Assembly: GCA_963710615.1 (NCBI GenBank)
Contig: CAVQBF010000005.1
Coordinates: 1-64,000, forward strand
Length of the DNA: 64,000 nt
From: GCA-2746605 sp963710615
Lineage (GTDB): Bacteria; Bacteroidota; Ignavibacteria; Ignavibacteriales; Melioribacteraceae
Direction: 5' to 3'
How positions within the stretch are numbered: position 1 is the stretch's first letter; each line of letters opens with the position of its first letter. Below, piece after piece: positions 30,633-40,515 of this stretch. A program made the position numbers and the translations under genes. Under the pieces are notes generated by a model, which saw only the letters and a program-made list of their open reading frames with translations, searched no databases and was not told the origin of the DNA.

Positions 30633-33600
30633 GAAAATAGAAGCAGAAATAAAATTGATGATGCAAGATTACTGGGATTCCTATCTCAAAGGAAATTTGA
30701 AACATTGGGCATCCTACTTAGTAGATGATTACCAAAATATTGGCACGACTGAAGTTGAAATTTGGAAAAGCAAAAAAGAAATTTACAATTATTCTACTTC
30801 TGTACTTGATCAAATGGTTGGTTTAACTGAACTGCGTAATAAGAAAACAGAGATAATACCTTATGATCCTTATGTAATGGTTCATGAATTTCTTGACATT
30901 TATATAAAAGCTGAAGAGGAATGGATCTTTTATTCAAAAGTAAGAATGTCATCATTAATTCAAAAAATCAATAGAACCTGGAAAATCTTACATCAGCATG
31001 GTTCTTATCCCGATTCAAAAGTTACAGATGGGGAAATTTTTGCATTCGATAGACTTAAATCTGAAAACTTAAAACTCCAGGAGTCTGTTAAGAATAGAAC
31101 ATTAGAGCTGGAACTATCAAATCGTGAATTAGAAATTGAGGCGGCTTTAGAAAAAGTCCGGGCGATTGCTCTATCGATGAAAGAACCTGTGGATATGCTG
31201 GATGTGTGCAAATCTATTTCACAACAGCTACAATCGTTGGGTGTAAAAGAAATTCGTAATGTACAGACAGCTATCTTTTATGAGCAGCGCGGTACTTATA
31301 TGAATTATGAATATTATTCAAAGCATAAAAAGACATTTATTACCGAAACCGTTTATACTAATAATAAAATTCATAAAACCTTCGCATTAAAAATGCTTAA
31401 AGGTAAAGGGGAAATTTTTATAACTCATATAAAAGGTAGAAAAGTTAAAGAATGGATTGAATACCAGAAAACGACAAATGTGTTTATAGATAGATATCTA
31501 AATAAAGCATCTTCTCTAAATTATTATTGGTTCTCACTGGGACCAGTTGCACTTGGAATTTCAACGTATCATCCATTGACAGAAGAGGAGACGAATTTAT
31601 TCAATCGATTTCTTAAAGTTTTCGAACTTGCATATCAACGTTATCTCGATATTGAAAAAGCCGAAGCTCAGGCAAGAGAAGCTAAAGTTGAAGCGGCTCT
31701 TGAACGAGTGAGGTCACTTGCACTTGGTATGAGAAAAAGTGAGGAGGTTGGGAATGTTACTGATCGACTTTTTACGGAGTTAATTAATCTTAGTGTATAT
31801 GTGAATGGAGCATCCATAGTTGTAATTGATGAAGATAACGATAAAATGGAACTCTGGCGGGCTAGATCAAATGTTGCTGTAAAACCATTTGAAAGCACTT
31901 CTTTTGCAGAATCAATGGATATATTAAAAAAATACTTGCCAGACTGGTTCCCAAAATTTTTTACAGCTTTAGGAAAAAGAAAAAATTATTTAATAGATGA
32001 ATTATCCGCAGATAGGCGTTTACAATTTATTAATGCGATTGCAGAGCAATATAAATACTCAAAAGAGGAAAAATCCCAATTACTAAAGAACGCTCCTATA
32101 AATATAACAACTCACTTTATATTTTTTAAATTAGGATATCTCGCTTTACTCGGAGAAAAACAGCTTTCAACCGAGAATTTATCTATTACCCGAAGATTCG
32201 TAGAAGTTTTCGACTTTTCCTATACACGATTTTTGGATCTCCAAAATGCTGAAAAACAAGCGAGAGAGGCAAAAATTGAAGCAGCGCTTGAAAGAGTGAG
32301 GGCTAAAGCCATGGCCATGCACAATAGTGCTGATCTTTCATCAGCTGCAAGTATGGTGTTTACTGAATTAAGAAACCTGGGTATTAATCCTATTCGTTGT
32401 GGCGTTGGTTTGATTGACAAAGAATCACGTAAAACGCAATTATATTCTGCCACTTCATCTCTTGACGGAGACAACCTTGCACTGATAGGTTCGGTTGTAT
32501 TGTCCGGGCATCCCATATTGGAAAAAATTTATGATACAACGCTAAACAATGAAGAATATTTTCCCGTACTGAGTGGTGAACAACTCAAATCCTATTATGA
32601 ATTACTTCTTAAAGGTTTGCCGGTTAAGGTACCTGCCCTGCAGGCTTGGGGAAAGCAATATGGACACTTTTTTCCTTTTTCAATTGGCGGTTTATATGCC
32701 TGGTCAGAATCACCATACAATGATGCGGAATTAATAATTTTAAGACGATTTGCGGCAATTATTGATCTTACATTCAGACGTTATATTGAATTGCAAAAAG
32801 CCGAAGCACAAACAAGAGAAGCACAGATTGAAGCTGCGTTAGAAAGAGTGAGAAGTCGTTCCATGGGTATGCTGAAAAGTGAAGAACTCAAAGAAGTAAT
32901 TCAAGTTGTTTATGAACAATTAGTTCAATTACATATTAATATTGAACACACAGGTTTTATTATGGATTTTAAGACAAGGGATGATATGCACATTTGGCTG
33001 GCAGATCGGAATGAGGTCCCTTCCGAGATAGTCATTCCTTATTTCGATTCTCCGCATTGGAACAGTTTTAATGAAGCCAAAGCAAATGGAAAAGATTTCT
33101 TTGCTAACCATCTCTCCTTTGAAGAAAAAAACAAATTCTATCAAGACCTCTTTGAATATATTCCCGGAGTACCTGGGGAAACAAAGGAATATTATTTTAA
33201 CTGCCCCGGTCTTGCAATTTCTACTGTATTGTTGGAGAATGTAGGTTTGTACATAGAAAATTTTTCGGGCACCTCTTACTCTGATGAAGAGAATAAAATA
33301 CTAATGCGTTTTGGTAATGTATTCCAACAAACCTACACTCGTTTTCTAGATTTACAAAAAGCAGAAGCACAAGCAAGAGAAGCTCAGATTGAAGCAGCAT
33401 TGGAAAAAGTTCGTTCACGTTCCTTGGCTATGCATAAAAGCGATGAAATACAAGATGTAGTTGTGACAGTAATGGGGAAGATGAATGAGCTGAATATTGA
33501 GATGAATGGTGGTGTATCACTTGCCACATTTGTACCAGACTCAAATGATTTGATTCACTGGTATGTAAATCCTGATCATGTTGATGGTCCGGTAACCATG

Positions 33601-34290
33601 CATTTACCGTATTTTGAAAATGTACTCTTCTCTGATTTTATTGAGGCACGCAAATCTGGGAAAGAAATTCTTCCTGTTGTTTACTCCTTTGAAGAAAAAA
33701 ACAAATATTTCAAATATGCTTTTGAACACTTTGATTTTAGAATAATTCATGAAGATTTGAAAAAATGGATTTTGGGGCAGCCTTATTTTGGCTATTCAGT
33801 TGCTATTCAAAAACATTCAGCCATTTTCTTTAATGATTATTCAGGTAAAGTATTTACAGAAAAAGAGAATGAAGTCCTGATACGCTTTGCGAAAGTATTC
33901 GATCAAGCTTATATCCGTTTCCTTGATCTGCAAAAAGCGGAAGCACAGTCAAGAAAGGCCCAGATCGAAACAGCTATGGAAAAAGTAAGAGCTAGAGCTT
34001 TAGCGATGCAGAAGCCTAAAGAATTAATAGAAGTAGCACAAGTTCTAAGAAAAGAAATGGGTTTACTTGGGGTAGAGGAATTGGAAACTAGTTCCATCTA
34101 TATCCATGATGAAGATTCGGGAACAACTGAGTGTTGGTATGCAATCCAGGATATTCGTGAAGAGGATAAGAAATTGTTGACGGATCATATGACTATGCAT
34201 TTGAAAGATACATGGGTAGGTAGAGAGATGATGAAATTCTATAGATCCGATCAAAATCAGAACCTCCATTTTAATGCAGGGCGAAAATAG
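30619..34290 (+). CDS. P11 fragment a: SnoaL-like domain plus GAF-like repeats
   Basis: This is the first 1223 residues of a soluble multi-sensor phosphatase; there is no signal peptide or membrane helix. Residues ~1-135 resemble a SnoaL/NTF2-fold domain (ending WKILHQHGSYP). Then come six units of ~190 residues, each opening with a conserved helix (KAEAQAREAQIEAALERVRS, then MHKSDE-type) followed by a GAF-like domain ending RFLDLQKAEA. The frame stops at 34290 because one extra base lies near 34272 (CCATTTTAATGCAG); the next frame continues seamlessly (MQGENRKEWINYC). It overlaps the preceding small gene by 14 bases. It is either one 1730-residue protein with a sequence error or a recent split. 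Confidence 0.85.
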   Translation: MKITKKIEAEIKLMMQDYWDSYLKGNLKHWASYLVDDYQNIGTTEVEIWKSKKEIYNYSTSVLDQMVGLTELRNKKTEIIPYDPYVMVHEFLDIYIKAEEEWIFYSKVRMSSLIQKINRTWKILHQHGSYPDSKVTDGEIFAFDRLKSENLKLQESVKNRTLELELSNRELEIEAALEKVRAIALSMKEPVDMLDVCKSISQQLQSLGVKEIRNVQTAIFYEQRGTYMNYEYYSKHKKTFITETVYTNNKIHKTFALKMLKGKGEIFITHIKGRKVKEWIEYQKTTNVFIDRYLNKASSLNYYWFSLGPVALGISTYHPLTEEETNLFNRFLKVFELAYQRYLDIEKAEAQAREAKVEAALERVRSLALGMRKSEEVGNVTDRLFTELINLSVYVNGASIVVIDEDNDKMELWRARSNVAVKPFESTSFAESMDILKKYLPDWFPKFFTALGKRKNYLIDELSADRRLQFINAIAEQYKYSKEEKSQLLKNAPINITTHFIFFKLGYLALLGEKQLSTENLSITRRFVEVFDFSYTRFLDLQNAEKQAREAKIEAALERVRAKAMAMHNSADLSSAASMVFTELRNLGINPIRCGVGLIDKESRKTQLYSATSSLDGDNLALIGSVVLSGHPILEKIYDTTLNNEEYFPVLSGEQLKSYYELLLKGLPVKVPALQAWGKQYGHFFPFSIGGLYAWSESPYNDAELIILRRFAAIIDLTFRRYIELQKAEAQTREAQIEAALERVRSRSMGMLKSEELKEVIQVVYEQLVQLHINIEHTGFIMDFKTRDDMHIWLADRNEVPSEIVIPYFDSPHWNSFNEAKANGKDFFANHLSFEEKNKFYQDLFEYIPGVPGETKEYYFNCPGLAISTVLLENVGLYIENFSGTSYSDEENKILMRFGNVFQQTYTRFLDLQKAEAQAREAQIEAALEKVRSRSLAMHKSDEIQDVVVTVMGKMNELNIEMNGGVSLATFVPDSNDLIHWYVNPDHVDGPVTMHLPYFENVLFSDFIEARKSGKEILPVVYSFEEKNKYFKYAFEHFDFRIIHEDLKKWILGQPYFGYSVAIQKHSAIFFNDYSGKVFTEKENEVLIRFAKVFDQAYIRFLDLQKAEAQSRKAQIETAMEKVRARALAMQKPKELIEVAQVLRKEMGLLGVEELETSSIYIHDEDSGTTECWYAIQDIREEDKKLLTDHMTMHLKDTWVGREMMKFYRSDQNQNLHFNAGRK

Positions 34291-35803
34291 GAAAGAATGG
34301 ATAAATTATTGTGCTGAACATTCTGAGGCCTTGCAAGGATATTATGGAGATATAATTCCAGAAAGAACATATCATCTCTTAAAATTCTCTAATGGTTTTA
34401 TGGGAGCTGCATCTCCCGGAGAGATCTCCGCACAGAGCTGGGAGTTGCTGGAAAGGGCAACATCAGTCTTTTCATTTGCTTATACCCGTTTTAGAGATCT
34501 TCAGCAATCAGAAGCGAGAGCCGTTGAAGCCATGAGACAGGCTTCCCTTGATAGGGTTCGTGCTGAAATAGCATCTATGCGTTCAACCGATGATCTAGAA
34601 AAAATCACTCCTCTTATTTGGCGTGAACTTACTGCACTAGGTGTTCCATTCTTTCGCTGTGGTGTATTTATTATTGATGAGACAAATGAACTTGTACATG
34701 CCTATTTATCAACGCCAGAAGGTAATTCTCTTGCTGCGCTGCAAATTAAGCTTGAAAAGGGGGTTTGGGTAGAAAAAGCAGTGCAGAATTGGCGAATGGG
34801 TCAAATATATTATGAAGTTTGGGATCGCGAAAAATTCTTGTCTTGGACTCAGGTAATGATGGATGAAGGATTTGTTGAAAATAAAGAACGTTTTCAGGAT
34901 GGAAAAGATGCTCCAGAAAATTTGTCTTTGCAGTTGTTGCCATTTAATCAAGGGATGTTATATATAGGAAGTGAAGAGAGATTGTCTGAGGAAGAAATTG
35001 AACTGGGACAGAAATTAGCAAATGATTTTGGTATAGCTTATTCCCGTTATGAAGATTTTCAAAAATTGGAAGAAGCTAATAATCGCAAATCACTTGAGTT
35101 AGAAGAAGCTCGTCAGTTACAGTTAGGGATGCTTCCTAATGAAACTCCAAAATTAAATAATCTTGAAATAGCTGCATATATGGAAACAGCAACCGAAGTT
35201 GGAGGGGATTATTATGATTTTAACATTGATGAAGATGGTTCATTAACAGTTGTGGTTGGTGATGCAACCGGGCACGGAATGAAAGCTGGTACAATTGTAA
35301 CAATTACAAAAAGTTTATTTAATAGCTCAGTCGCAGATAGCAATATAGTTGAAACATTTTCAAAGATCTCAAAAGTTATAAAGGATATGAAATTTCGACA
35401 ATTATCGATGTGTCTGCTAATGTTGAAAATTAAAGACTACAAATTATCAATATCTTCAGCAGCAATGCCGCCAATTTTTATTTACCGGAGTAAATCTAAG
35501 TCAGTTGATGAAATTCTCATTAAAGGAATGCCTTTGGGCGCAATATCTAATTTCCCATATTCATCTGAGGAAACCAAATTGCAAAAAGGGGATAATATAT
35601 TATTAATGAGTGATGGATTCCCTGAGTTAATGAATGGGGATGGAGAAATTTTTGGTTATGAAAGAACAAGAAAATTATTTGGTAAAATTGGTAATAAAAA
35701 ACCGGATGAAATCATCTCGAAACTGAATGATGCTGGAAAGAGATGGCTGAATGGCAGAGAACCGGATGACGATGTTACATTTGTTGTCTTGAAAGTAAAA
35801 TAA
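34274..35803 (+). CDS. P11 fragment b: last GAF-like repeat plus PP2C phosphatase
   Basis: This 509-codon continuation of P11 in the next frame overlaps fragment a by 17 bases. It holds the rest of the sixth GAF-like domain, a seventh helix-plus-GAF unit (ASLDRVRAEIASM) and a full PP2C domain with EVGGDYYDF, GDATGHGMKAG, LLMSDGFPEL and EPDDDVTFVVLKVK. An ATG sits at 34274, so separate translation by reinitiation is conceivable, but there is no ribosome-binding site and the protein similarity runs straight across the break. Output should be Ser/Thr dephosphorylation of a cytosolic partner. P12 starts 24 bases later. Confidence 0.87.
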   Translation: MQGENRKEWINYCAEHSEALQGYYGDIIPERTYHLLKFSNGFMGAASPGEISAQSWELLERATSVFSFAYTRFRDLQQSEARAVEAMRQASLDRVRAEIASMRSTDDLEKITPLIWRELTALGVPFFRCGVFIIDETNELVHAYLSTPEGNSLAALQIKLEKGVWVEKAVQNWRMGQIYYEVWDREKFLSWTQVMMDEGFVENKERFQDGKDAPENLSLQLLPFNQGMLYIGSEERLSEEEIELGQKLANDFGIAYSRYEDFQKLEEANNRKSLELEEARQLQLGMLPNETPKLNNLEIAAYMETATEVGGDYYDFNIDEDGSLTVVVGDATGHGMKAGTIVTITKSLFNSSVADSNIVETFSKISKVIKDMKFRQLSMCLLMLKIKDYKLSISSAAMPPIFIYRSKSKSVDEILIKGMPLGAISNFPYSSEETKLQKGDNILLMSDGFPELMNGDGEIFGYERTRKLFGKIGNKKPDEIISKLNDAGKRWLNGREPDDDVTFVVLKVK

Positions 35804-35827
35804 TTATTAAATCTAAAGCAGTTAATT

Positions 35828-38800
35828 ATGAAAAAAAGAGAAGAATTACTTAAAAGAGCATATCAAAAAGTAATAGAAGTTGGGTTAGGGAATAGGTCAA
35901 TTGATGATCTTGCAAGCTTTGTCGAACAGGACATTATGGGATATGGAACTGCCCTTGATGAAAAGATTCTGTCTATGGCTGATTTCATTGACCTAGTCCA
36001 GTTACAACGAAAGCAATCCGTAAATTTTGATGATTTTTATTTCACTTCAAATCTTGTTCTCACTCGATTGACAGATAATGATAATACAGGTATAGTTGTT
36101 GATGAAATTGAATTAGTCACTAAGATTGGTAATGATACAAACAAGTTGAATCTTCGGATGACAGCTGTCTTTGAATTCAAAGTAGATTCATGGAAATTAC
36201 TCCATTGGCATTCATCAAAACCTGAGCATGTCTCTGATGGTCAGGATCCTTGGCATGTGGATGAGTGGAAGAAAAAAACAGAAAAGCTGGAGCGAATGGT
36301 TGATGAAAAGACTGCCGAGCTAATAAAAAAAAATGAAGAGTTAGAAGTTGAGGCTAGTTTAGAGAGAGTTAGAGCGGTAGCAATGGGCATGGCAAAATCG
36401 GAAGACCTTTTAAATATCTGCGAAGCGTCATATAAAGAATTTAGAAAGTTAGGTTTTGATACTCTTAGAAATGCAGTAATTCATATTCCAAACGATGAAC
36501 AAAAATATTTTATGGATTATGATTATTCTGAATTTACTGGAGGTGATATTGCAAAAATAGAATACGGATCCCATCCCATAGTTGACGAGTATTTGGAAAA
36601 AATTCGAAGTGCTGCAGATGCTTACTTTGAAGTAGTAATTAACAAAGATCAGTTGAGCGACTGGAAAGAATTTCGGAAAAATTCAGGACAAAGTGATGAT
36701 TCGAGGTTAGATGAAGCCGAAGCTCTTTATTACTACCTATTTTCAATTGGAATTGGTGATATAGGCATCTCAACTTTTAAACCTATTAATAAATCCCAAA
36801 TTAAAATTCTAAAAAGATTCAGAAACGTATTTGACTTAGCATACAAAAGATATAACGATATTGCTTTTGCCGAGTCACAGGCGAGGGAAGCACAGATCGA
36901 AGCAGCGTTAGAACGAATTAGAGCTCATGCTATGGGACTTAGAAAAAGCGAAGAACTGAATGTCATTATTTCTATTATTTTTGAGGAACTCAAAAAGCTT
37001 GGACTTCCAGTGTATGAATGCTCTATATTCATCCGTAACGGAAAATCTAGGGATTTTACATGTTGGAATCTCGGCGAATGCATGAAATTAGCAAAAAGTT
37101 ATAACTTCCCTTTCTTTTCTCATCCCATTCTTGACAAAGTACTTGACTCAATCGAGCAGAAGGTTTCATTACATGAGTTCATTATTGACAATAAGGAACT
37201 GAGGGGATATTGTGAATTGATGTTCGAACAAACAGATTTTAAGGACGCACCTAAAGAGTATAAAGATTCAATTGTTTTGCTGGATAGACTACATGTTGCG
37301 CAGGCCATTATGAATCATGGATTCCTTGAGATTATTGGCACTGAACCACTCTCTGGAGAGCTTTGTGGGGTTTTAAAACGATTTACCAATGTAGTTGACC
37401 TTACCTATACCCGTTATCTAGATCTTCAAAATGCCGAAGCACAGGCAAGAGAATCTGAGATTGAACTGGCATTGGAAAGAGTAAGAGCAAGAACAATGGC
37501 TATGCAGCATAGCGATGAATTGGCAGAAGCTTCTTTTTTACTGGATAGCCAGGTAAGGGCACTTGGTATTAAGACTAGGGGATGTGCATTTAATATTTAT
37601 GGCGAAAATGAGTCAACTGAATGGTTTAGTTCCGAAATGGGAACACTGCCAGTATATCAGACTCCACGGGAAAATATTTTTCTTCGGTATTTTGAAGAAG
37701 GGCAGAAAGGAGTACCGATGTATATTGAATCCTTTGAAGGACCGGCTTGTGCCACTCATTACGATTATTTGTGCACTTTACCTATTATGGGTGAAGCTCT
37801 CACAAAATTTAAAGAGGAAGGTGGTTCTTTTCCTAATAAACAGATAGATCATGTTACTTACTTTAAATACGGCTATCTGTTATTTATCACTTTAGAACCA
37901 GTTCCAGATGCACATGATATATTTAAACGATTTGCAAAAGTATTTGAACAAACCTATACCCGTTTTCTCGATCTTAAAAAAGCAGAAGCACAGGCAAGAG
38001 AGGCCCAGATCGAAGCAGGCCTGGAGCGGGCTCGTGCACAAAGTATGATGATGCAGCATTCGGAGGAACTGAATAAAACTTCACAAGTATTTCATGAGCA
38101 GCTTTATTTGCTCGGCATCGAATCGGAATTTTCATATTTGTGGTTGCCGGATGAAGTGAAAATGGAACATTTATTCTGGGCAACCTGGCAGGAAGGAGCT
38201 GATGGGTTTAAAAACAAGCAGGTGATCTATCCCCTTGATAAATCGGAGCCCGCTATTGCCGAATGCTATGTGGCCTGGGAAAGCGGAATGTCAGTTCATG
38301 TTAATCCGGTTCCGGCAACAGGTGTTGAGGAATATTTTAATACATGGACCGAACTTTTGGAGGGTGTGGATAAATTCAAACCGGAATTATATCCTGATGG
38401 ATTGTACTACGTAGACGCCTATATGAAATACGGCTGTTTTGGTATCATGATTCGTAAACAACTTTCAGAGGATGAACAGCAAGTTCTTCACCGTTTCTCA
38501 AGGGAATTCGAACGCGCCTACACCCGATTTCTTGACTTAAAAAAAACTGAAGCACAGGCGAGAGAATCGCAGATAGAGTTATCACTTGAAAGAATAAGGG
38601 CTCAAGTAACTGCAATGAAAGAGTCCGTTGACTTGCTGGATATTGTTGTAACAATGCGCACTGAGTTTGTCAATTTAGGACACGAAGCACATTATTTCTG
38701 GCATATGAGATATTTGCCCAATAAATACGAAAAAGCCATGACTTCTGGCGATGGAACCCGTATAGGCATGGTGATGACACTACCCCGCCACATCCATGGA

Positions 38801-40450
38801 GATATAAAACTAATAGATGATTGGGAAAAAAGTGATGAACCAACGGTTGTTTTTGCTATGGATGTAGAGACAGCTGTCGATTATGTTGATAAAATGATCA
38901 GCCTGGGTGATTTCCAACAAGTGGATCCCAACGCTCCAACCCTTGATGATATTCGCCATATAGGAGGACTGACATTTGTAATGGCACGCACCTCTCATGG
39001 TGAAATTGGTTATAGCTTACCAGGTGTTGTTTCAGATCCGCCTGCAGAAGATCTCGCCATACTGTTTAGATTTGCTGGTGTATTCGATCTCGCCTACAAG
39101 CGTTTTGAAGATTTGAAGATTTCCGAACAAAGGAACCGTGAAGCACGGATTGAATTAGCGCTTGAACGGGTGCGTGCAAGAACCATGGCAATGCAGAAAA
39201 GTAATGAACTTGCTCAAACAGCCGCTCATCTTTTCTCTCAATTGAATGAGCTTGGAATTAAACCATACCGTTGTAATATTGCAATTGTTGATGAAGATTT
39301 AAAAAATTGTCGTCTCTGGTCAACCACAAATAGTGGGAATGTAATTCCAACCGGTTCGGCATTACCCTTGAATGAACACCCAATTCTGCAGGAAACGTAT
39401 GATGGATGGAAAAGTCAGAGAACAAACCATGTAATAAAATTAATTGGTAAACTTCGTTTAGAATGGGCAAAATATATTAGTAAATATCTACCATTCGATG
39501 AATACAAAAAAAATAAAATTAATGAGGACCAATTATTAAAGGAGGAGGCATTTTTTAGTAATTTTTATTTCAAGCAGGGATTTTTCACAATACATTCAAA
39601 AGAAGAATTGAATAAAGACCAAATGAAAATTATTCAAAGATTTGCCTATGTGTTTGAACAAACATATACTCGTTTTCAAGATTTGGAGAATGCTGAAAAG
39701 CAGAATAAAATAATTCAAGCAGAAAATGAAAGAAAAACAGAAGAACTGGAAGAAGCTCGTCAACTACAATTGGCTATGTTACCAAAGGAAGTTCCTCAAT
39801 TATCAAATTTAGATATTGCAGTATTTATGAAAACTGCCACTGAAGTGGGAGGGGATTACTACGATTTCCATGTTGATTCTAAAAACAATTTAACTGCTAT
39901 AATAGGTGATGCCACCGGACATGGTATGAAAGCCGGTACAATGGTTACAATAACAAAAAGTTTATTTAACTCTCTTGCATCCAGCAGAGATATCTTAAAG
40001 ACATTTAAACGCATATCTGAAGTCATAAAGAATATGAAATTTAGGCAACTTTCAATGTGTCTGCAGATGATAAAAATTAATGGTTCAGAATTTAGTATTT
40101 CGTCTGCAGCTATGCCCCCGGCTTTTATTTATCATTATGTAGAAGATTCTGTTGAAGAAATCTTATTGAGCGGAATGCCTCTTGGAGCTATGATGAATTA
40201 TCAATATAAAATTGAGAAAAGAAAGTTAATGAGCGGCGATGTTATCTTCTTGTTAAGTGATGGTTTGCCGGAATTACATAATCACAAAAAGCATATGTAT
40301 GGTTATGATAGGGTAAAAACTGAACTCATAAAAGTAGGTAAAAAATCACCGCAAAAAATTGTTGAACATTTTGAACAGTCTGCTAATGAATGGCTTAACG
40401 GGTATGAACAGGATGATGATGTAACATTCGTTGTTATAAAGATTAAATAA
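35828..40450 (+). CDS. P12: SnoaL-like, six GAF-like repeats and PP2C phosphatase
   Basis: This 1540-residue soluble protein is the intact counterpart of P11. An N-terminal SnoaL/NTF2-like domain (~1-140, ending WKLLHWHSSKPEH) leads through a short coiled coil into six ~190-residue units. Each unit has the ALERVRARTMAMQ-type helix followed by a GAF-like domain ending with a TYTRFLDL-type sequence. PP2C occupies ~1304-1540 with GDYYD, GDATGHGMKAG, LLSDGLPEL and QDDDVTFVVIKIK; GLPEL and QDDDV are small departures from its neighbours. It has no export signal, so it probably senses intracellular small molecules or redox/ligand state through the GAF-like domains; ligands are unknown. It most likely acts on the same target as the other array members. 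Confidence 0.9.
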   Translation: MKKREELLKRAYQKVIEVGLGNRSIDDLASFVEQDIMGYGTALDEKILSMADFIDLVQLQRKQSVNFDDFYFTSNLVLTRLTDNDNTGIVVDEIELVTKIGNDTNKLNLRMTAVFEFKVDSWKLLHWHSSKPEHVSDGQDPWHVDEWKKKTEKLERMVDEKTAELIKKNEELEVEASLERVRAVAMGMAKSEDLLNICEASYKEFRKLGFDTLRNAVIHIPNDEQKYFMDYDYSEFTGGDIAKIEYGSHPIVDEYLEKIRSAADAYFEVVINKDQLSDWKEFRKNSGQSDDSRLDEAEALYYYLFSIGIGDIGISTFKPINKSQIKILKRFRNVFDLAYKRYNDIAFAESQAREAQIEAALERIRAHAMGLRKSEELNVIISIIFEELKKLGLPVYECSIFIRNGKSRDFTCWNLGECMKLAKSYNFPFFSHPILDKVLDSIEQKVSLHEFIIDNKELRGYCELMFEQTDFKDAPKEYKDSIVLLDRLHVAQAIMNHGFLEIIGTEPLSGELCGVLKRFTNVVDLTYTRYLDLQNAEAQARESEIELALERVRARTMAMQHSDELAEASFLLDSQVRALGIKTRGCAFNIYGENESTEWFSSEMGTLPVYQTPRENIFLRYFEEGQKGVPMYIESFEGPACATHYDYLCTLPIMGEALTKFKEEGGSFPNKQIDHVTYFKYGYLLFITLEPVPDAHDIFKRFAKVFEQTYTRFLDLKKAEAQAREAQIEAGLERARAQSMMMQHSEELNKTSQVFHEQLYLLGIESEFSYLWLPDEVKMEHLFWATWQEGADGFKNKQVIYPLDKSEPAIAECYVAWESGMSVHVNPVPATGVEEYFNTWTELLEGVDKFKPELYPDGLYYVDAYMKYGCFGIMIRKQLSEDEQQVLHRFSREFERAYTRFLDLKKTEAQARESQIELSLERIRAQVTAMKESVDLLDIVVTMRTEFVNLGHEAHYFWHMRYLPNKYEKAMTSGDGTRIGMVMTLPRHIHGDIKLIDDWEKSDEPTVVFAMDVETAVDYVDKMISLGDFQQVDPNAPTLDDIRHIGGLTFVMARTSHGEIGYSLPGVVSDPPAEDLAILFRFAGVFDLAYKRFEDLKISEQRNREARIELALERVRARTMAMQKSNELAQTAAHLFSQLNELGIKPYRCNIAIVDEDLKNCRLWSTTNSGNVIPTGSALPLNEHPILQETYDGWKSQRTNHVIKLIGKLRLEWAKYISKYLPFDEYKKNKINEDQLLKEEAFFSNFYFKQGFFTIHSKEELNKDQMKIIQRFAYVFEQTYTRFQDLENAEKQNKIIQAENERKTEELEEARQLQLAMLPKEVPQLSNLDIAVFMKTATEVGGDYYDFHVDSKNNLTAIIGDATGHGMKAGTMVTITKSLFNSLASSRDILKTFKRISEVIKNMKFRQLSMCLQMIKINGSEFSISSAAMPPAFIYHYVEDSVEEILLSGMPLGAMMNYQYKIEKRKLMSGDVIFLLSDGLPELHNHKKHMYGYDRVKTELIKVGKKSPQKIVEHFEQSANEWLNGYEQDDDVTFVVIKIK

Positions 40451-40515
40451 TTTAAAGAAATTATTAAATTAATTGTTTAGCTTAATAATTATTATAATAC
40501 TAAATGAAATAATTT

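Noticed and set aside
34255..34300. Programmed frameshift in P11
   Set aside because: There is no recognisable slippery heptamer with a downstream structure, and similar single-base slips occur elsewhere in the window, so an error or mutation is more likely.
31640..39200. Regularly spaced DNA repeats about every 560 bases, at first like a tandem array or CRISPR
   Set aside because: They are in frame and encode the conserved helix of the GAF-like units; spacing is far too long for CRISPR and the copies differ at codon third positions.
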